From: Polymorphobacter sp.
GTDB taxonomy: Bacteria > Pseudomonadota > Alphaproteobacteria > Sphingomonadales > Sphingomonadaceae
DNA: 64,000 bases
Assembly (NCBI RefSeq): GCF_025362435.1
Contig: NZ_JANYGL010000008.1
Location: forward strand, 1 to 64,000
Direction: 5' to 3'
Under the pieces are notes generated by a model that was not told the DNA's origin, did no database searches, and saw only the letters and a list, made by a program, of their open reading frames with translations. The position numbers were made by a program, and so were the translations under genes. Below, piece by piece: positions 58,654-64,000 of the stretch (the stretch's first letter is position 1; each line of letters begins with the position of its first letter).

Positions 58654-59850
58654 CTACTCGGCCTTGATTGCCAATAGACGAGTGACCTCATCAGCGCCAT
58701 TTGGCGCGATTTCTCGAATTAGTTCCATGAAATCCTTATTAACCCATGAATTTATTCGTTTCAGCATCAAGGGCACCGGACTGGTCGGCTCGTTTTCGAC
58801 ATAATAGCGGCAGATTGCGTCGATCGCGGCGACGACGTCGGCCCGCGTCCGCGGCATGTCGGCAGAGAAGGCGCGAGCCTTCGCGGCGACGGCAGGTCCA
58901 TCGGCTATCACGGCACCCTCCCCTTGCATCTCATCGGCCGCAGCCTCGACGACGACGTTCGGGTCGTGGAAAGCCGACAGAAAGCCCTCTATTGCGGCGT
59001 CCATCGACTTGAGCTGGGCGATAACAGGACCGAAGCTCGGCGAATCGACTGAATGCCCGTCGTACACCGCCATGATGTCGTAAAGCATATCGGACATCGC
59101 CTTCAGCGGCGGTGCAGCAGCGACGATTTGCGCGCGCAGCGCCAGTGCGATTGCTGCCGCCTGCGCGCTGTCGACCCCCTCGACCGTGCTGCTTACGCCC
59201 GCAGCAGCTTCAGCGGCGGCATCGGCGGCTGCGGCTTCGGGCGCGATCGAGCGCATGATCACGCGCAGGAGCCGGCCGCCCTCGTGTGTCGACTTGGTTG
59301 TCTTCGCGGCGACGCTGCTCATCGCGCCGCTCGTGATCTTCGCAGCTATCGCCGTATCGTCGGCCTTGGTCCATTCGAGGACGGTGTCGGACGCCTGAAC
59401 GAGCATCGCCGAGGTGAATTCGACTGTCGAGGGTGCGGGCATTCGCGCAATGCCGGCACGCTGGAGTGGTAGGATCAGGGCCGCCGGGCGTGACAACGCC
59501 GATAGCTCGTTAACCCGGCCAATCGCCATTTCTTCGGCGGGTCCAGGATGAAAATCCTCCCAATACTCCTCGCCGAAGCTCTTGATCAGCTGGAGGGCGG
59601 CATTGGCGACGCCGAAGTCGCCGGCCCGGGCCGACGCCTGGACCGCAACGATCGCCGGCATCTGGTCCTTGGTCTTTTCGAGGAATTCGACACAGCGATT
59701 GACCACCTTGCGAAGATCACCGGCGGTTTGGTTGGCAAATTCGCCGGGTGCGTCCTCGATATCGCGGAACGCCGGGTCGTCGCGGAGGTCCGGGCCGCAC
59801 GGCGCGTCGTCGCTGATCGGGGCGCTGAGCTTGTTGAAATCGAAGGCCAC
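58654..59850 (-). CDS. tssA: T6SS protein TssA (ImpA N-terminal domain)
   Basis: KLSAPISDDAPCGPDLRDDPAFRDIEDAPGEFANQ...; C-terminal ICRYYVENEPTSPVPLMLKRI. Confidence 0.95.
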   Translation of the reverse strand: MAFDFNKLSAPISDDAPCGPDLRDDPAFRDIEDAPGEFANQTAGDLRKVVNRCVEFLEKTKDQMPAIVAVQASARAGDFGVANAALQLIKSFGEEYWEDFHPGPAEEMAIGRVNELSALSRPAALILPLQRAGIARMPAPSTVEFTSAMLVQASDTVLEWTKADDTAIAAKITSGAMSSVAAKTTKSTHEGGRLLRVIMRSIAPEAAAADAAAEAAAGVSSTVEGVDSAQAAAIALALRAQIVAAAPPLKAMSDMLYDIMAVYDGHSVDSPSFGPVIAQLKSMDAAIEGFLSAFHDPNVVVEAAADEMQGEGAVIADGPAVAAKARAFSADMPRTRADVVAAIDAICRYYVENEPTSPVPLMLKRINSWVNKDFMELIREIAPNGADEVTRLLAIKAE

Positions 59851-59865
59851 TTGTTTCTCTTTCGT

Positions 59866-62800
59866 TCAGGATGCGCGAGCAAGCATTGATCGGGCGCCGT
59901 CGCCGACGAGAGCGAAGGCGCCCCAATAATAGGGATGCGAGGTGTCGGGATTACGGATCATCTGCGACTGGGCAGTCCGAAGTGAGTCGCCGATCGATTG
60001 GCTTGCCCCGGTCTTGAACAGCGTCTCGACGAGCTGGGTCGACGCCGCCACCTGACGCCCGTCGCGCGTCTTGAAGCCGTCGGGGATCGCCCAGTGCGTC
60101 GTCAGCACGGCGCGGCTGCCGGCGACGAGAAAGGCGCGAACGAGGCCGTTCAGGGTCTGTGCCTGCCCCTGCCGAACGCGAATACCTGAACCGCTGGCGC
60201 GCGAGGCTGTCGTTTCTGCAGCGGTATTGCACGCGGACAGCACGACCAGGTTTGCGTCGAGGCCAAGGTTGGCGATCTCCTCGAAGCTCAGCAGGCCGTC
60301 CGAAGTCGGTGAGTCGGAGATCGATGTTACCAGCGCCGGCGGGCTGTCGCAGTCGAGCTCGCCCTCTTTGAGGCCGTGCGTCGCGAAGTGGATCACCGCG
60401 TAATCGCGGTACGCCTTGGTCTCGGCATTGTTCGCGGTGAGTGCGGAGTCGGAGAAAGCCGCACCCTCGACGAGCTTGCTGCCCGGCCCCATCACTGCCG
60501 CCGCTGCCGCGAGTTCCTTTGAACCGATTGGGCGGAGCGATGCGAAACCCTGCCGCAGCGCGTCGGCCCGCGCTGCGCAACGCCCCGCGAACGATCCACG
60601 ATTGGGCACCGCGGCGAGTTCGGCCGTATCAGGCACCGCGTGAAAACCGAAGCCGAGATACGGCAGTTTGGCGCGCGACGCCTTTTGCGTTCGCGCCACG
60701 AGGAACGATCGCGGCGAGACCGTCGTGTCGAGGTCGACGGTGCTCGCGAGGAACCTGACCTGGCTGTAGTCGCGCGAGTTCTTCATCACCGACACCGCGA
60801 AGGCATCGACGCTCGCCTTGTCGGCGACGAGCACGCCGAACGGCAGCTGCGTCATTGCCCCGGTCGGCTCGGTGATCAGCGTCGTGACACCGGCGAGCAG
60901 GTCGGCTCCAGGCGCGAACAGCGCTTGGTACAGGTTGAACGCCCCCGGAATATCGAAAACCAGTGGGATGACCCGGCCGTCGGCGGCGATGTTGCCGTCG
61001 ATGGAAGACCGGACATCGACCGCCAGCTTGGTCAGTTCGGCGGTGGGCAATCCGGCCGGATAGACCGCCGACGCGCCGTGCGTCGCGACGATGACATAGG
61101 TCGTCGCGGGCAATGTCAGGAGCTTGACGTACGCCTCGCCTGGCTTGAGCGCCGCCTGAAGTTCGGCGAGCGTGGCGATCGTATCGCTCGCCTGCTGATA
61201 TTGCTGGTCACCGGCAAGTTCGGTCCTGACCTGGACCGCGCGTGCCTCGGCGACGTCGAGATCGGCGCGCACCGCGGCCCGGTCCTTGGTCGCGGTGTCG
61301 GGCAGGCTGGCGAGGCGCGTCGCGAGGACCCGCGATTCGCGGTCGAGATCCTGCAGCGCCTTGGCGCGGACCGCGGCGTCGCTCGATCCGCTCTCGAAGA
61401 TCTTCTCGATTTGGGCGATCTGCGCCGCCACCGCCGGGGGCGCGATAAACTGCGACGCGAGGAAGAACTGCGCGCGCGCCGCCTCTGCGCCAGCTCCGCC
61501 CGCGGCGATATCGGCGGCGAGGACACCAAAATAGCCCTCGAGCCCCGACACGCCCGACGATGTCGACGGTCCGGCGCGCTTGAGGACGTCGAGCGCGCGC
61601 TCGTACTGGACGCGCGCCTCCTTGCGATCACCCTGCCGCGCGAGGAAACCGGCATAGTCCAGCCGCCGCTGCGCGACGAGCGGCGTGTCGGTGTAGATCG
61701 TCGAGCGATCGAGGCGATCGGTCGATTCGGCGTACGCCTTGCGTGCAGTCGCGAAGTCGCCGAGGCGCGATGCGATCCGCCCGCGCTCGGCCGCAACCGC
61801 GCTGCGCAGCCACAACAGGTTCGACGTCTCGAGGTTGGCGTTATCGAAGCGCCCCAGCAGCGTCTCATCCTGCGCGAGGACGACGGAGGCCTCGGCAAAC
61901 GCTCCCGTCGCGCTCAATGCCGCTGCGCGGACGTAAAGCGCTTCGGCCTGGAGAACGACGGGTCCGACCCAGCCCAGATCGCGCGACCCGAGCCCGCGTG
62001 AGCCACCGTTGGTGTTGAGCTGACGCAGGATCGCCGGATCGCGCAGCGGCGCGTTATCGAGCGACGCGAGCCGGACCGGGTCATGGTCCTCAGCAAGCGC
62101 CGACTGTGACAGCGTCGCCGCGGCCGCATAGTCGCGGCGGTTGAGCGCGTCGATCGCGCGATAGACCTGCAACTTGCTGCGCAGCCGATCGCCCGACAGT
62201 CCACGCGGAGCATCGCCGGCGTCGAGCAGCGCCGCGGCCTGATCGAGATAGACCTTGGCGACGTCGCGATAGCCGAGGTTCGACTCCGAAAGCGCGGCAT
62301 CGAGCGTGAGGTCGATCCGGTCCGCCTTCGACGCCTCGCTCGGGAGCTTGGCGAGATAGCGCGTGACGATCTCGCGCGCCTCGCCGTGCTGCCCGCGGAT
62401 GGAATAGTCGAGCACCTCGGTCCGCTGGTCGCCGAGCGCGGATTCGTCGGCGACCACCGGCGCCAGCGCAGTGTCCGCCGGCGGCGGTGCGGCGTTGGCG
62501 GGAACGAGCGCCGCCCCCTTGGCGCCGTCTTTCCCGCTGGCCTTCACCCCACCGACCGACCGCAAGCCGGTTGCGAGGTTGTCGGCGAAACGCTTGAGGC
62601 CATCGACGGCGTAGATCTTGCCGCCGTGCGCGACTTGGACGGCGATCGCTTCATACCCCGCCTCACGCGCGACGCAGCGCCGCGCGGTTCCGGCCCCGAG
62701 TCCGGCGACGTTGACCGCGACGGCGGCGCCGCACGCCAGCCGCGCATCGCGTGACTTGTCGAGCAACGCGGCCGCATCGGCGGTCGCGGCGACGATATGA

Positions 62801-63060
62801 TAGCGCCCGACCGAGGCGGTTTCGGTCCAGCCGCGGCAGCGGACGTTGAAACTGGTGTCGAACAGGCCCGGCGCGGCGGGATCGCTCCACGTCCGTTCGG
62901 CGCGGCAAAGCTCGCCCTGCGGTCCGCGTCCCAGATCGATCGTGTCGGGGAGCGTCGCCGCGGCCGGGGCTGCAACTGCCAGGACGACGGCGAACCACGC
63001 CGCCGAAACGCGCGTTCCGGAGAAGCGCATCGTCGACCGCACCAATGAAAACCGCGTCAT
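59866..63060 (-). CDS. CHAT-domain (caspase-like) protein with N-terminal signal peptide and TPR-like region
   Basis: YAVIHFATHGLKEGEL (His) and LVVLSACNTAAET (Cys) catalytic-type motifs; C-terminal GLVRAFLVAGSRAVLTTHWAIPD. Start could also be the ATG at 63030. Confidence 0.92.
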   Translation of the reverse strand: MTRFSLVRSTMRFSGTRVSAAWFAVVLAVAAPAAATLPDTIDLGRGPQGELCRAERTWSDPAAPGLFDTSFNVRCRGWTETASVGRYHIVAATADAAALLDKSRDARLACGAAVAVNVAGLGAGTARRCVAREAGYEAIAVQVAHGGKIYAVDGLKRFADNLATGLRSVGGVKASGKDGAKGAALVPANAAPPPADTALAPVVADESALGDQRTEVLDYSIRGQHGEAREIVTRYLAKLPSEASKADRIDLTLDAALSESNLGYRDVAKVYLDQAAALLDAGDAPRGLSGDRLRSKLQVYRAIDALNRRDYAAAATLSQSALAEDHDPVRLASLDNAPLRDPAILRQLNTNGGSRGLGSRDLGWVGPVVLQAEALYVRAAALSATGAFAEASVVLAQDETLLGRFDNANLETSNLLWLRSAVAAERGRIASRLGDFATARKAYAESTDRLDRSTIYTDTPLVAQRRLDYAGFLARQGDRKEARVQYERALDVLKRAGPSTSSGVSGLEGYFGVLAADIAAGGAGAEAARAQFFLASQFIAPPAVAAQIAQIEKIFESGSSDAAVRAKALQDLDRESRVLATRLASLPDTATKDRAAVRADLDVAEARAVQVRTELAGDQQYQQASDTIATLAELQAALKPGEAYVKLLTLPATTYVIVATHGASAVYPAGLPTAELTKLAVDVRSSIDGNIAADGRVIPLVFDIPGAFNLYQALFAPGADLLAGVTTLITEPTGAMTQLPFGVLVADKASVDAFAVSVMKNSRDYSQVRFLASTVDLDTTVSPRSFLVARTQKASRAKLPYLGFGFHAVPDTAELAAVPNRGSFAGRCAARADALRQGFASLRPIGSKELAAAAAVMGPGSKLVEGAAFSDSALTANNAETKAYRDYAVIHFATHGLKEGELDCDSPPALVTSISDSPTSDGLLSFEEIANLGLDANLVVLSACNTAAETTASRASGSGIRVRQGQAQTLNGLVRAFLVAGSRAVLTTHWAIPDGFKTRDGRQVAASTQLVETLFKTGASQSIGDSLRTAQSQMIRNPDTSHPYYWGAFALVGDGARSMLARAS

Positions 63061-64000
63061 GGCCGGCTCTCCCGTTGCGGACTATTCTGCGCCGGCGTCG
63101 CCGCGCAGCGATCCTTGCCCGGCGCACAATCGTCATCGTCCTCGCGCCACAGCGCCTCGTTGGTCGCTCCGGTGATCAATTCGACCGAAAGCGCGAGGTC
63201 GGGAGCGCTCGAGATCAGCAATGTCCGCCCCGGATCGGCAAGGTTGATCAGCGGGATCGACACCGCCGACTGGATGCAGCCCGAAGTCGACAGCGCGACG
63301 CAGCCGTTGACGCGGATGTTGTTCGGGCTGATCCCGTCGAGGTTGCCGGCGCTGACGCTGATCGCCGAGGCGATGCCGGTCTTGCCCGCGATCGAGCCGA
63401 ACACCGCAATGACCGGGTCGGCCGCAGCGGCTCCACCGACTCGGTTGAACTTGAGCGTCCCCGCCTCGATCCCGCCACCGGGGGTCGTTGTCGGCCCGGT
63501 GTTCTGGATCAGCGCCCATTGTCCGGGCGCGAGGACGAGCGTTCCCGCCTTGACCAGCGCCTGCGGTGTCAGCGTCTGCTTTGAATACGGCGGCGTCGCC
63601 AGATACAGCGACGACGTCGAGTTGTTGACGAATTGGGTCCGTGCCTCGGCGGTCGTCAGCGGTCCTCCGGTCGGCAACAGCGCATCGATGAACGGCCGTC
63701 CGGCAGCCGGCGACGGGGCTTCGCCGAGCGCGATGTAGGTCGCACGAAGCTGGACGGTCGACCCTGCCGCGTTGATCTGGCCGCCAGTGCCGGTGACCGA
63801 ATTGTCGAGACCCGCCACCGCGAGAACCTTTATCGCGTTCGCCGTCGTCGTCGTCTTGTCGAGATCGGCACCACCGGCGGCACCGCCGAGCGTCAGGACC
63901 CGGGGGGTCGTCGCGGTCGCCGCGCTGGTGAAGGTCAGCCGGTCGGCAACGCGAATGTCGCCGGTCGTGCGAACCCCGAAGGCGCTGGTGATCCCGGCAA
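63057..64000 (-). CDS. Partial adhesin-like secreted protein (filamentous-haemagglutinin/TPS exoprotein-like), C-terminal part, 5' end outside the window
   Basis: Frame stays open from the track start (63818) to the window edge (own translation ...FGVRTTGDIRVADRLTFTSAATATTPRVLTLGGAAGGADLDKTTTTANAIKVLAVAGLDNSVTGTGGQINAAGSTVQLRATYIALGE...). Beta-helix-like Gly/Thr/Ala-rich composition; ATGA overlap with the CHAT gene. Confidence 0.65.
   Translation of the reverse strand, partial: AGITSAFGVRTTGDIRVADRLTFTSAATATTPRVLTLGGAAGGADLDKTTTTANAIKVLAVAGLDNSVTGTGGQINAAGSTVQLRATYIALGEAPSPAAGRPFIDALLPTGGPLTTAEARTQFVNNSTSSLYLATPPYSKQTLTPQALVKAGTLVLAPGQWALIQNTGPTTTPGGGIEAGTLKFNRVGGAAAADPVIAVFGSIAGKTGIASAISVSAGNLDGISPNNIRVNGCVALSTSGCIQSAVSIPLINLADPGRTLLISSAPDLALSVELITGATNEALWREDDDDCAPGKDRCAATPAQNSPQRESRP

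Overview
GC-rich alphaproteobacterial chromosome segment. Sphingomonad-like features (TonB-dependent receptor next to a TPR-sulfotransferase, UrcA protein, PEPxxWA-CTERM protein) suggest the order Sphingomonadales; this is inference. The left third (1-20 kb) carries housekeeping and envelope genes: pgm, a polyprenyl glycosylphosphotransferase, DMT and LysE exporters, a chromate-transporter-like gene coupled to an Lrp/AsnC regulator, a glutamine-synthetase-like ligase, GT2/GtrA/GT39 lipid-glycan genes, a TetR regulator, a TonB receptor, a TPR-sulfotransferase, and a class III cyclase-AAA-TPR protein near a Crp/Fnr regulator. The middle holds a complete kdp potassium operon: kdpF, a second tiny upstream membrane ORF, kdpABCDE and a coupled GLYK-like kinase. 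It is followed by a PEP-CTERM protein and an RR/hybrid-HK pair. The right half (34-60 kb) is one contiguous type VI secretion system (T6SS): vgrG, tagH, PAAR, ppkA, pppA, tagF, tssM, tssL, tssK, clpV, tssG, tssF, tssE, tagJ, hcp, tssC, tssB, tssA. No TssJ was recognised. Directly upstream of tssA on the same strand lie a CHAT-domain TPR protein and a truncated adhesin-like ORF, coupled by ATGA. The most promising unexplained items are: (1) an AT-rich, foreign-looking 273-aa membrane-type ORF inserted between clpV and tssK; (2) the adhesin-CHAT pair reading into the T6SS operon; (3) a shared 12-bp near-palindrome upstream of two separate polysaccharide loci; (4) tiny ORFs at the head of the kdp operon that the ORF track missed. 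No tRNA, rRNA, CRISPR array, transposase or prophage genes were recognised. Everything was read by eye; no database search was run.
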